Assembly (NCBI GenBank): GCA_945643635.1
Contig: CALZFC010000270.1
Coordinates: 270,001-334,000, forward strand
Reading direction: 5' to 3'
From: Allodiplogaster sudhausi
Lineage: Eukaryota; Nematoda; Chromadorea; Rhabditida; Diplogasteridae
DNA length: 64,000 bases
The notes beneath the pieces are model-generated. The model made no database searches and was not told the origin of the DNA. It saw only the letters and a list, made by a program, of their open reading frames with translations. The position numbers were made by a program, and so were the translations under genes. Below, one piece after another: positions 45,523 through 57,900 of this stretch (within the stretch, counting starts at the first letter, position 1; each line of letters begins with the position of its first letter).

Positions 45523-47548
45523 ATGCTAAAGATCGATACTGTTGCGACATCTATGCGGTTAGCAAGAGAAAAGGGAAGACCGCTGAAGGTAGACGACTTG
45601 CGAGCATTCGTTAGCTCAACACACCCCGGCACGCTTCTTTCGCCGGATCCCGAGGCTTATGCGGAAGTCTCCGACAGTGACAGGCCCTCTCTTCGTGATG
45701 TTGTCGACGTCTTCAACGTCGTGATTGTAAGATTTTTTTCATTGCATCTTCTTCACCTGTTCATCATTCTGCTATCTTTTAACTGTTAATATAGGCTGAG
45801 CACAACGCAATTATAATGGCGGATCTTCAAGTTACCGTGAAGTCGCTTCATGCTCAAGCCAAGTTGGCACAGCGCCAACTTGCTTACCGCAGTGTTAGAT
45901 GAACATTTATTTTTAAAAGTTAACTTCGTCTTTGACATTCATTTTTGCATTTTTGCAGGCTGATCCTCCGTTGAGTTTTCGCCCGGATCTGTGTGTGGAA
46001 TCTGGGTTCGAGCTGCGCGCAGTTGTGCTGTATTCCGAGGATGTAGTTGATCTGGCTGTGGTCGCATCAACCTACATCAGCTTCTCCAAAACGGCAACCG
46101 CATTCCGTCAATTGGTCATGCTCGGGCGGTTTCTTTTCTCGAAGGTTAGCACATGGTTAGCACATGCTTAAATTGAACCATCACACACACTGAGTTTGCA
46201 ATGGTTGTTTATTATGAAAATATTCCTCATATTTAGACGGTTCCTGCAGAGACAGAATGACTGGTTGCGCGACTCAGCCACACTACAGATGCATTCCAGA
46301 AGAATACTTCGAGACTTTGATGAGTATGTTGTTTCACTTGTTTTGTTACCTTTCAGATATTGTTAACCTGTTGTGTTCTAAGGTTGCCTTTTCATTGCTG
46401 GGGATATAAAGGATGGAGATCCGGAGTATCATCGAGATCTACTCAGCGTACACGTACGGAGGGCCATCACTAATTATTGGTAATTTCGTACTATTCGGTT
46501 TAACTCTTTATTCACAGTATATCATTGCAGTGACCAGATAAGGTTCAAGAGAACGAAGTCCGGGAAGTCCAGCAGTGCAGAGCTGGTAGTAACGAACGAA
46601 CCACGAGAGGAGCCAGCTAGCATTGCCGGGTACGAGTTAGCATTTCTCATGCTAATTCATAAGTCTCATAATAGATTCATCAGCAAGAACGCGCATGTGC
46701 CTGCCATGGAACACACAGAGCAGGAACTTCTCGACAATGAGGACGAGTACTCGTTCGGAGCGGCTGCGAGCAGCTACGAGAATGAATACGCAAGGTACTT
46801 AAGTAAGATCTAAACTTTAGTAAATAAGATCAACCCATCTAAAAAAAACAGAAGCCCTGTTCAATTCAGAGTGGAAGCGGCGAGCATTCCGAATCGAGCT
46901 CTCAACAGGAGTGGACCTGCCCAGAGGTTCATATAACCAAACTTCTACAGTAATTTGTACTTGTACTTGCACAACACATATTTGTACTTCTTGTAATTGA
47001 GGTATAAGCGTCCCATGCTAGAAACTCCAGTTGCTGCTGACAGTCGTGCGGGCAAGATGAGGTTTGCTTAACTAATTGAACACTACCCTTTTGCATTTGA
47101 TGCTTCATGTCTTGTAATTAAGGCGGATGCATAAACGGATTCCTCTTCGTGAAGAACCGGTCACTGTTCCCATAGAAGAATGTTGCCATCCATCTCTACA
47201 AAGGTGATCTTCCTTTCTTCCGTAGCACCTTACTTTTTTAATATTACAAGCATGGCATTAGAAATTTTAGTACAAAAGGTTGTTTTCTCCAAAGATTTTT
47301 AAACCAAATAGTTTCTTGAAATTTTGATGTCGATTTCTAATAAGCTGTTGACTGTACACTAAGGTTTCTTTTAGTTCATAATTCGTTCATAGTTTCATCA
47401 TTTCTTGTTTGAATTCTTCGTATATCCTTGTAACATGTTTCTCGAGTCTTGATCTGTGGAATAGGCGCCGGTGCCTTGAATGCCGGGGCACATCATATTT
47501 GTGGATTCGTAGAATTTGCAGCATTGTAGTTTTCTTTTTTGCAACTCG
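45523..47548 (+). CDS. second transposon gene, unknown function
   Basis: Starts MLKIDTVATSMRLAREKG at 45523. Successive exons join in phase: AEHNAIIMADLQVTVKSLH (about 45795-45897), ADPPLSFRPDLCVESGF (45959-46144), RFLQRQNDWLRDSATLQ (46238-46320), CLFIAGDIKDGDPEYHRD (46383-46480), DQIRFKRTKSGKSSSAELV, NAHVPAMEHTEQELLDNE, a basic RMHKRIPLREEPVTV exon and a last RRCLECRGTSYLW exon to a stop near 47548. No known domain recognised. There is a heptad-like stretch in the second exon and a charged C-terminal half. Its position resembles the accessory DNA-binding gene of CACTA elements, but that is inference. Confidence 0.55.
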
Positions 47549-47956
47549 TTAACTGTGAAAATCTCATTCACAGTGAACAATTCGAAGCTTTATTTTCATT
47601 TCCTTGCATCTTGTAACATAATCAGCCTAAGCTAAGGAATTCCTGTGCCATTATTCACAATTCCGCCCTTCCATGTGCTAAATGTATCAAGTATTGAGTA
47701 ATTTTAACTTGTTAGACTGTCATTGTCTAATTTCGTGTACTATTAATGCTTGCAAGCCAGAAATAAAGAATATTTTGAGAATACGCGTCATTCGCAGTGG
47801 AAATCATGACCTAGTGACATTTAAGAAAGCACATGGTGCAATTCGCAAAAAGAATCCTTTTAATCAGCCTTTTTGCACCACGAAAAAGATCCTTTCGAAA
47901 CCCTTTTTAATAAGCCTTGCGCAACCCTTTTAATAAGCTTATTTTCATTTACTGAG

Positions 47957-48997
47957 TTGATATAGATGAGGAGAGATGGAGACAGACGTAGAGAGAGAGA
48001 AGTAGAGATAGAGAGAGACTTGGAGAGAGAGTAAAGATAGAAAGTGCTTGAGAACGAGAGCCAGGTGCCGTGAGGCAGGCCCCTCCTTGCAGTGGCTCAC
48101 TCACACACCGATTTGATTGCTCTTATTCTTCCTCTGGATCCATGATCATTTTCCCAATTATTATTTTTACACTTTGTTCTTAATGTCCTGTTGCCAATTA
48201 TTATTACTACATTGTCTGTTTTCATCTTGTAAATTTCTATTTGCAGGTCGCTCATAAACAGCGATTTTTACATGTTCTCTGTCAGCTTACCCGCTTCGAA
48301 CATTGAATGCGCATTTTGTACACAAAGTCCAAATGTTTAAAATCGATGCCTCCCTTTAGGACCTTGTGGCTAAATACATATATTTTTGCTCCCTCCGAAT
48401 TTTAGTCAAGATGTTGCCAGGGTAGGTTGTTTTCTGACTATCTATGTTTATCCCCTTTTGTGCTCCTTCCGCATTCCTTGATTCTAATGACTTTAGTTTC
48501 ACCCCTCATAATCGTTTCCGTTTTACTCATTGCTTCTTCAGGTGGGAGAGCCAGGCAATGTCACAATGTTCTTTATCTTCGATGTTGCCTTCACCTCTGC
48601 ATTGTAGGTCATCTTTTTTATATATTAAATTTTATGTTTAAGAAAGAGTATATTTTCAGGTGGATCACTTTCCATTCAGTCCTGCGCGTTCTGCTTCATT
48701 CTCTCAAATTATGAGGAGAGTGTTCTAAAACACGAGCTCGCCGTTCGAGAATGACCATATGTATATTACAGTCAGTCACATTTTCAACATTTCTCACTTA
48801 TTACATATTTCGAACGCATCTCTTAAATCTCAAAAGTGGACTCAGAATACTTCTGAGTGCAGTGACAAATGAAGGGCCGAACACGATTCTGTGCACTTCA
48901 TCCGCTTTGTTGGAATTTTCGTTAACCGTTTGACTATAATAAAGTGTTTATTGAACCGTATTTGTGTTACAAAACGTAACTGGGAGGCAGAGACTCA
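47957..48997. other. region between transposon and SLC22-like gene
   Basis: GA-rich at 47965-48035. Two plus-strand exon-like pieces with good acceptors (48541-48605, VGEPGNVTMFFIFDVAFTS; 48660-48725) suggest a small gene or transposon remnant that I do not recognise. The mirrored region is 33275-34315. Confidence 0.3.
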
Positions 48998-51900
48998 TTA
49001 CTCTTCGTTGTTATACAATGAAGAAGCAAAACTCTTTTTTATAAATGGAAATGTAAATGGAGAATGATGTATGCAATTAGAGCACATTAGTACAAAAGGA
49101 CGGGATCTGATTGAAGAGATATTTGGTGCCAGAGAGGTGGTGACATCAAGAAGCGGCTTCCCTTCTCTTTGTTCGCGACAGTCGAAGGAGATCGTTGACG
49201 TTGTCAAGCTGAAATCGTAACTCGTTTGCTTAGGAAATATTCATTTACACACAACAAAATTGGTCGGAAAAAAGTGACAATTAGCTAGCCAGCCACCTAT
49301 CCTGGACGAAGATTTTTTTTAAAGCGGCGTCAGGTAAATTTTTTTCGCCGTAATAAAGAATATAAAAATAATACCGCAGTCGACAGAGATAAAGAGCGCA
49401 AAGCGCAGCCACGCAAGGAAATGCGAAGAGGAAGGCGGACGTGAAAAGAGGGTTCTGAAAAGAAAGAAAGATAGCACGAATCTCTGTCTCCTTTAGAATA
49501 CAGAGAATGCAGAAACGGGCGGTCGATGTTTGGACAAAAATAGTGCGCATAAAACAGTTGTGTTTAAAGGAAGGCGATCTCCGAATTTTTTTTGTGAGAT
49601 TTCAAATTGCCTAACCATAAATCTCCTCGCTAGTGCTATTTTCTCTTAAACCTGCCGAAATAGCACGAGAAAATGAGAGCGAGTGAAAGCTTTTTCGGTG
49701 ATCGTCCTCATTTCTCGAAATGAACCTCATTGCCTTCGAAAACCATCGTTCCAGCTGTTCCAGAGACGAACCCTGAAGTCATCATAATCGTCCACATTGG
49801 CGCTCTGCAACACGGCGGTTTAGTTATTAACAGTTTAGTTATACAAACCGATTCGTAACGAGGAAATTTCATATGATTATCAAGAAAAAGTGGATCACTG
49901 TGGACCGAGATGTCTGCAATGAGATACATATTTAATTGGATAGACTCCATAAAAAAATTCGACGTGCCGCGCGACTATCGGCGTGATTCGCAGAAGAATT
50001 GCGCCAGCAAAGACAAGGCCGCAGTTGCCAACGGCTAAGAGGACCACGATCAGCACAGTGGAGAGGAAAGAATCTGACAATGTCCAGGGGTTTTTCAGTA
50101 AATACATATTTTTTAATACATAGAAATACATTATAATAAGAATAATAAAAATTCTTCTCTTTTAAAAGTCATTTCAGGTTCCAACCCGAGGTATATAAAT
50201 TGCCTCATTATAGTAGAAAGATCAAAAAATTGTAAAAAAAAAAACGAAGGTCATTTCATGTTCCAACTCGAGGCAATTCCCGTCTCGATGCAAGAGTGTT
50301 GCTGCTGGTAGAAGCTCGCGTTGAAGGCTGAAAGCAGGCCGAGCACGCCGAGCGAACTGGCCAAGGGCAGGAAGATACCGCGGCCGGCACTGGAAGGGGA
50401 ATATTGACTGATTGATTGACTCCCTTGCGATATATTCCCCGTTGTTAGCTCGAATACGTTGCTAGAGTCTGTTACTTCAAACAACCCCTTATGTTGCTTG
50501 GCCAGATTCAGGCGATAGGTTGATGTGGCAAAAAAGTGAGCTTGTCTACAAAATTCTATGGACCAAGCAGATTGCACGGAATGAACTATCGGTAATCGTC
50601 AGAATTGCTCCAATGCTCTTCAGCAACACGCGCTGAAAAAAATATATATATTAAAAATATATTTATAGTATATATTTAAAAATACATACTTAAGCCAGGA
50701 GAATAGTATTTACTGGAAAAAAAATTATAAAATAAGCTGAAATCAAAAAGACTCATAAAAATAGGTTTGTTAACTAGTAAAATTTATTTACAGTATTCAT
50801 ATCGAGCGACTGATAGAAATGACATTAAAATAACCTCTGGATAGTCAATCGGTGCGAACAGAAATTGAAATGTGGCGTTCATATAAGTCGTGAAGCTCGC
50901 GACACTCAAAACATACTTTCTCATTGGTTACAAAATGTTACATTTTTTCGATAGTTACTCTTTGACTTGCAAAATATTGCTTTTCCATAACTTTACACTA
51001 ATTAATGTTCTTTAGGAAAGGTGCAGACGATGTCGCTTCAAAATTTAGGTTAAAAGGCTGAAGTTTTCTCAGCGTCGACATAGTACTTTGGAGATTTCTC
51101 TCCTTTTATACGACTTAAACTTCTCGAAAGGGTCTTGTCTCGTCTTGGATTTAGTATAGAATACTAAAAAAATAATCGGGCCTAGGCTCGAATCGAGTTT
51201 TACCCTTGAAGATACCCAAATGGACAGCAGTTTCTGGGTTAGGCTTGACTCATTCTTAATGCGCATTAATATTCCTTCCTGCTAATGCTAAGGAGAACAA
51301 TGTTTTCTCTTGCTTTTTTGTTTATAAATAATTAAATAAAGAATTCCAAATGCTTCAAACAATCCAAGAATGGAGATTGCGATGTAGACGAAGGAGCGGC
51401 TCGAGAACATCTGTAATATTTATACATAACCGCAGGGAGAATTGTTCGAATAAGACACGCTCTTTTTTATGTTCAGGATACATATTTTTAATCCGTTTAA
51501 TGGGGGGCGATCACCGAAAAATGATTAATACAGCTGATTAATTGTTAGCCTGTCGCCCACAGCGGCTCCGCCGAATATTTTCTGCCCCAGGGCACCGTTG
51601 GTCGCACAAGCCCGCTGAATGAAAATAGCACGCGCGAATGAGAGCGCGAAGGGCTGCGGCAAATTGAAATCTCACGCATTTTCTTATCTTTATTTTTCTG
51701 TGATCGTCCTCCATTAAAACATTTTTAGTTTGATAGTTTTGTTATAATATATGAATGAAACAACATTCGGCACCTTGCACACGTAGTGATACAAGTTATG
51801 TTCGTAGTCGTTGTCGCGGTTCTGGAGATCATCCGCGATTCGCTGCGCTTTCTGCATCGAGTATTCTGTAAAGAAATACACTATTCAGCAACAATATGCA

Positions 51901-53976
51901 TGTAAATCAGCATTCTGTAAAAGTAACTTCTTTTTATACTTTATCACTCCTTATGTGTGAGGTTGTTTGGTTTTGATGTATAATTTTTTTTAATGCAGAA
52001 TCGTACCCCGATTGGGCAGACTCTGAGCGAAGAAGTCCCTGAGTGCCGTGTGATTCTGCTGAACAAGCATCACAGAGGTCGAGTCGCAGCTGCATAAAAA
52101 AAATATGAAAAAAATATATCTTCAAATGTTAACTTTTCAATCGAGCTTGATCTCAAGCTAAATAATAATATTTTGAGAATAACAAAAAAATATAAAGATA
52201 TGAAGTCGAAACTTCCCCTGCTTTCTTCGTTTTCACCACAATAAATATATATTTATTTTTCAAGGATATTCACAATGCGAGCAGCGCCGAGATGAGAGCG
52301 AGTAAAGCCGCGAGGAGGTCGAGAGGCAACCTGGGGTTCAAATGAAAAATGTGTACGTGCGTATCTGCACTAAAATTGACAACTTTCTTACCAGCCAAAG
52401 TATTTTGCAATCATCAAGATTGGAATATCACACATCTCAACCCCGGCGAGTTCTAACGCCAAGAGGTAGACGCTGAATAGTGGCACAATTAGATGAGCTA
52501 GCGATTATTTACTACGCTGATTAAGTGTTCCAATGATAGCGAAAGATTGATAAGAGAAATGACGAAAGTATATCTGTCTCATAATTTTGAGTAATCATGA
52601 ACCTCATCGACGACGGCAACAGCTCGAAGAGCAGCGTAAAACACATGCCCAGCTCGGCCTAGAATTAAACGGGGGCAGGGGCTTAACGTCGTTATTTTTA
52701 ATTAGTATTATTAGAAATGACGAAAATAAACTTGATAAAAATATATATGTCAATGTGCCAAAACTTCATGCGATATTTCAGAAGATTTCGGAAGAAACTG
52801 GCCAAAGCACACGCAAATTCCTTACCGATAGACGTAATCTTCCAGTAGAAATGAGCGTTTTCAAAGACAAGCTTGGTCACGATGAGAACGCTTCTCAGAA
52901 AAAGGACGAATTGAATCGTGCCCTTGCGATCTCTGATCATCACAAAGACGTGAGTAAGTGCCCAGAAACATGCGCTTCTAAGACAGGTTTGATAGACTCC
53001 AAAAAAAATGTATTACCTGTACGAAATGATTGCCGGAATCACAGGAAGAACATGGCTAATCAGGATGATGAGTTTGGCTATCGTTTCGTCGCCATCTTTC
53101 TATCAATAACGAAAAAGTGCTCACAGTGGAAATAAGATTAGACATTCGCATTTTGATACGGTTTTTCATGAATACCTTTGCTATGTAGCAAATATTCACG
53201 TTTTAGTTGCATGCAGCATACATACGTGTGTATGACTTTTAAATATGAACGAAGAAAACGATGCATCTAACCCAGTCCAATGGATACGTCGGGGTCCGAG
53301 CTCTCTCCGAGCCGCAGCCGCAAGAGGTGGTGTTTTCTACGGAATGCTCCTCAAACATTGATTGGTTTAAGAAAAGTGGAATCATTAGTTTTTCTTCTTA
53401 AACCCCATCGAACCAGTACTTAAATTTAGTAACATTCATTATTTTTCTACGACGTTTTACTCTTTTTGGTCACTATTTCTAAACCTGTGACATCAGCAAG
53501 AAATAGTTCTTAAATGTCCCGAAGGCGGAAGCCATCGAGATGAAGAGGTAGATCAGAATATTCCAGCGATTTTGACTCCACCAGCCGGGCTTGCCTAAAA
53601 GAGAAATGTTCACATTTAAAGGCCTTTCTTAAATAAATAAAAATCTACATAATCACCTAAAATATTCATGAAAAAATTGCAAATGTATCGATCCTGAATA
53701 ACTAAATTAATAGTGACGGATTGTGAAATCGTATTGCTTAGTCTCTTTGTTTTAAGGGAGAATGATTACGGAAACATTCTGTTTTCTAAATCAGCAAACA
53801 AAAATTCGTCTAAATACGTACATAAACTAAAGAGCAGGAATTATTGATTATTGATCAACGCAGACGGATATCTTTCACACAGAAAACTCACTCGCAAAGT
53901 AATTGAAGACGGCGTCAAGAGTCGTCAGTTTCTGCCGCTCCTGACCTTCGAGCAAGACGGTTTCGTCACTCGACAT
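48998..53976 (-). CDS. MFS transporter, SLC22-like (organic ion transporter type)
   Basis: Starts MSSDETVLLEGQERQKLTTL at 53976. Exons on the minus strand: KPGWWSQNRWNILIYLFISM (about 53600-53505), VFEEHSVENTTSCGCGSE (about 53360-53275), DETIAKLIILISHVLPVIPA (about 53100-53018), RDRKGTIQFVLFLRSVLIVT (52930-52830), AELGMCFTLLFELLPSSMRF (about 52660-52590), SVYLLALELAGVEMCDIP, LPLDLLAALLALISALLA, DFFAQSLPNRG, KAQRIADDLQNRDNDYEHN, then the duplicated 3' exons 50643-48998. The loop RDRKG after helix 2 resembles MFS motif A; the large Cys-containing loop after helix 1, E-LLP-R, and a charged central loop fit SLC22-type layout. Substrate cannot be inferred. Breakpoint 50790 is in the intron before RVLLKSIGAILTIT. 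The stop at 48998 assumes one of two possible last-exon frames. Confidence 0.5.
49568..49706. mobile_element. MITE family 2, mirrored copy
   Basis: Palindromic partner of 32565-32703, in the 3' part of the SLC22-like gene. Confidence 0.55.
51495..51720. mobile_element. MITE family 2, independent copy
   Basis: ~226 bp with imperfect TIRs GTTTAATGGGGGGCGATCAC and, inverted, GTTTTAATGGAGGACGATCA, both continuing into a GAAAAAT word. The GC-rich interior includes GCACGCGCGAATGAGAGCGC and GAAATCTCACGC. Lies in an intron of the SLC22-like gene just outside the palindrome. Confidence 0.6.
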
Positions 53977-54689
53977 CTGAAAGGGAAAAAGAAGAGGAAG
54001 CCGTTGACCTCACTTCATATCAGGGAAATTACAACTTCTAATATTGTTAATTTAAATAAGTTGCAAAGAAAAATATTATAAATCATGTGATCACTTATGA
54101 ACATACATATTTAAAAGTTACATGCATCCTTTTTCTCAAGATTCGTTTCATGTGGCACTAACAAAAATATAAAAACGAGTCTGATGCTTGATAATTATTT
54201 AATTAATGTTTGTATGAAGAGATAAGAGAAAAAGAAATAAATGAACTGACTACCGGCCAACCGTTCTCTGCCCGCGTTTTCGTACAAAATGACGTGCAAT
54301 CTCGTGCTCTGAGCTAGAGCCGACTTTTACACTCGAATGCGTAATTTATATTTCGCAATACGCCAAAGTCGTCTCTCACACGAGAACATTCACTTTCTTC
54401 ATCCGGTCTTATTGCATTTGTTATTAGACTGTATGCATGTTTCCTTTATTTAAGGCATAGTTATTTATTCTTTAACACGGCGGTAAGAGAAGGACGTATA
54501 ATAGGAAAAAGCAATGGATACTTTTCACTAATCTAACTACCCGCAATGAAACAGACTATGAAATCTTTATATTGTAGGGTATATTCAACAAGTACTTTTT
54601 TCGGCCTCTACACCGAGACTCACTTTTATGTACCTCTCAACGTCATACCCAACAACCCTTTATTGTTTCTTCGCCTTTTAATTCGCTCC

Positions 54690-54836
54690 GTCTCTCTATC
54701 CCTCTCTCTATCTCACACACTCTCTCTCCGTCTCTCTCTCTCTTCCTCTCCCGCTCTCCTTCTCTCTCTCTCTCTCCCTCTCTCTCCCTCTCTCTCTCTC
54801 TCCTTCGCTTCAACTCCCTCTCACCCTCAATTCCTC

Positions 54837-54880
<44 letters not shown>

Positions 54881-54975
54881 TCTCCCGCTCTCCCTCTTCG
54901 TCTCTCCCTCTCTCCCCCTCTCTTTCTCTCTCCCAAACTCTCTCTCTCTCACGCTCTCTCACCGTCTCCCGATCG
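54690..54975 (+). repeat. CT microsatellite 3' of SLC17-like gene
   Basis: TCTC tract with CCTC interruptions, starting about 10 bp beyond the SLC17-like stop codon. Frames through it are repeat artefacts. Confidence 0.9.
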
Positions 54976-54984
54976 CTCTCTCCG

Positions 54985-57900
54985 TCATGTTGCATCCTTC
55001 GACTGGCGCAACTCCCTTCGAGTGTCTCGTAATTCGTGTGAACTCGGAGGCTGATCCGTGCACACGGCGTAGAAGAGGAAGTTTGACTTGAAATAAATTG
55101 ATGGTTTTTTTATTCTACCGTAAGATCAGGCACAAGACCGCATAAATGAATGTAGTTTTTTTATTATATAGTCTCTCAAGTCTTGAAAGAGCCAAAAAGT
55201 TTAAGATATTCGTAATACCAAAAAGAAAAATATTTGAGCAATAAAAATGATTTAAAGTATTAGCGAAAAAGGAGTGCACAATTAAGCAAAGCGAAAATTT
55301 TTTAATCATAATTATTAATATAAAAAAGCGAAAAAGAATAATTAAAAATGAAAAAAAGATACTAACAACAATCATGAGTGCACAATTGAGCATGAAGATG
55401 TCGCGCCAGCCGAAGGCGTCGTCATCCGCGGAAGTGAAGGCGGCCACCATGGCGAGGCCGACGAACAGAGCCAGGCACTTGGAAAACTGGATCGTCGCAA
55501 GCACAAAGTGTGCGTACTGACTGTGCAAGTAGAACATTCCCGTACAGAGTGAGACAAGCTTCCTATTTGTAACCACATCACTAATTCTCTAATGGTAAGG
55601 GAAGAGGCGCTAGACTTTTTTATACGGATGCAACGGGGGTTCGAACCCGGGACCATCTACTCATGAGTCGGCTGACTTCGATGAGTTTTTTGTTGGCTAC
55701 TCTCCCTCGCTCTCTGTTTATCTTGCTCTCTCGCTCACCGCGATACGAGTGTGCCGCACTTGTAGAAGCCACCGCAATTAAAGCCCATCATGGCATAAGC
55801 TACCGCGATCATGGCTGCAGCTAGGCCACGCGACGGCATCGAGCCGATCACGCCGCACACAAGACCTGACATGGAAGACGCACTACAAACGCAAGACACG
55901 CAAGATGAACGAAAGACACGCAAGACGAATTTTTTTAATGCATAAACAAAACAATACGTTCATGTCTAATTTATGACTAATTCTGAATCATTACAGGCAT
56001 GAAGAGAACAACAATAATGATGTCTGTTAACCTGAAAGGCCCACGGCGACCGTATTGAAGATAACCATCTTCTGAACTTCGGTAAACCAGCTGAAAAAAA
56101 TCGCCGCCTCGTTTTTCAGGTAGCAAATGCAACCGTAGCATTATTTCGATCTTTACGAAAATTTCGAATATAATCTTCTGCTCGTAATTAATTCTAACGG
56201 AATAGTGTCGGAGAGGAGCGTGGCGAGCAGCTTAGCAGGAAAGTTGAGAATTGGTCCGAGAGACGCGAGCGCTGCGGTCGTTGTCACGGAGTAGCCGAGC
56301 ACCGGGGCAATATTTTTTTACTTTACTTTATTTTTTTAAATATATTACAAAAAAATTAAATATAAAAAAGAAAACATCAATTTATATCACTATAAATTTT
56401 CTTAATTATGAGATATAACACAAATAAATTCTTATTAAAAAGTGATAGAAAATAGGCAACAACTGGAGAAAATCTTCTCTTTTTTTCAAACAACGATACC
56501 TTGCTGATATAAACGGGCGCGTACGTGTAGAGGATGATGAGCGAGACGAGTTCGGTGAGCGCGTTCAGCCAAACAACAACAACAACACGATTCGTTGAGA
56601 CTTCCTTGACTATTCTATTTTTTAAGAGTATTTAAAGAGAAGCAATATCAACATATTACTGAGAATATGTGTTTATTTGAATAATTATAATCTTAAGTTC
56701 GCTGAGACAAGTAATACAATGAATACGTTGTTTTTTTTCAACAATAGAACTTGTATGGATAATATTGATTAAGAAATATGCAATGGTTACATTTTAATGA
56801 AAATATATATATATTGAAAAATCCATTATTGTCGAACCCAGTATGGCACGAAGCTGTCGCGCTCAATGTGCTCCTTGGTCTTGTCCCGTTGAATTCGCTC
56901 AAGCTCCTTGCCCGAGACACTTTGATGCGTCTGAGGATCATCCGAGTAGAAGAAGCTGAAATGACAAAGACAAAAAAGTTTTTTTTAACCAATACATATT
57001 ATTGTAAAACGAAATATGTCTTCACTTATCAAGGACAATAATGAGTTATTAATTTATAATGAACGAACAAAAAGCGCATAAAGAAGAAGAGCGTTAGCGC
57101 AGCGAAGAAGTAGAAGGCAGCCCGCCAGCCTAGCAATGGTTGTGTGCAAAACTGCAACATAAAACCACTTGAAAATTAATAAGCTTAATAACTTATTATA
57201 CAGAAAACGGTGTGTAGACTCAATAGAACACTAACAGATTGTGTTTTTCGTCCATCTCAAAGATAGTTTGATCTATCATTAGTCACTCTCTTTCAAACCC
57301 ATTTGCCTTACGAGCCTATTTTACTGGCTGCTATCCTTATGTGCTTGTCCATATGACCTTATCCCTATGACCTTATACTTAATTTCGCTTAACCCTAATC
57401 AATCAATATTGCCTTATACTTATCCTTCATTAGATCCTTAATCCTTATCACTAAAGAAGTCTCCCCTGACAAAGCCCGCGGTGACGTTGACGAGGCCGGA
57501 GGCGATGGAGGAGAAAGCGGTGAGGAAGCCGATGAAGACTGCCGTCTGAGAGAGCGGCGCCCAGCGGACGCAGAGAATGCCGATCGCGGCAAAGTACGCC
57601 GCGTACGACAGGCCCTAGGAGGCTAATCGTAAGGGATTTAGCCCTAGTCCTAGCTACTAAGGATCCTATAGACCTTAAAGAAGGTATCCGGGGAATAATT
57701 AACACGTCTTTTTTCTGAATGGATGAGCTTATATTGGCGTAAAACATAAATCCAGAAAGTTTGAGCGAATTTCTTTCACTACATTCTGAGCAATAGCAAC
57801 AAGAAAACCGGCGGGTAGAGAATTAGCTACGGTAGGTCATAGCCGCCCTCCTATTTCACATGCTCTCTCGGCCGAGCGACAGGCAACTTTATGAGAGCGC

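Larger units (their letters stand above)
41784..47956 (+). mobile_element. complete ~6.2-kb TIR DNA transposon, CMC/KDZ-like
   Basis: Both ends carry an inverted ~31-bp repeat starting CTCAGTAAATGAAAATAAGC followed by TTATTAAAAGG. The flanking dinucleotide is TT on both sides, compatible with a 2-bp target duplication. Sub-terminal repeats of TTATTAAAAGGATT/TTAACAGGA type follow (41800-41990 and 47845-47945). Two plus-strand genes lie inside: a Tnp2-like transposase and a protein of unknown function. Two-gene organisation and sub-terminal repeats recall CACTA/EnSpm elements, but the ends are CTCAG and not CACTA, so superfamily placement is tentative. Confidence 0.8.
41569..50790 (+). repeat. 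block C, right arm of ~9.2-kb palindrome
   Basis: Partner of 31481-40702. At its outer end it continues into the 5' exons of the SLC22-like gene, so this arm appears to be the original copy in its ancestral context. It contains the transposon (41784-47956) and the transporter 3' end. Confidence 0.95.
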
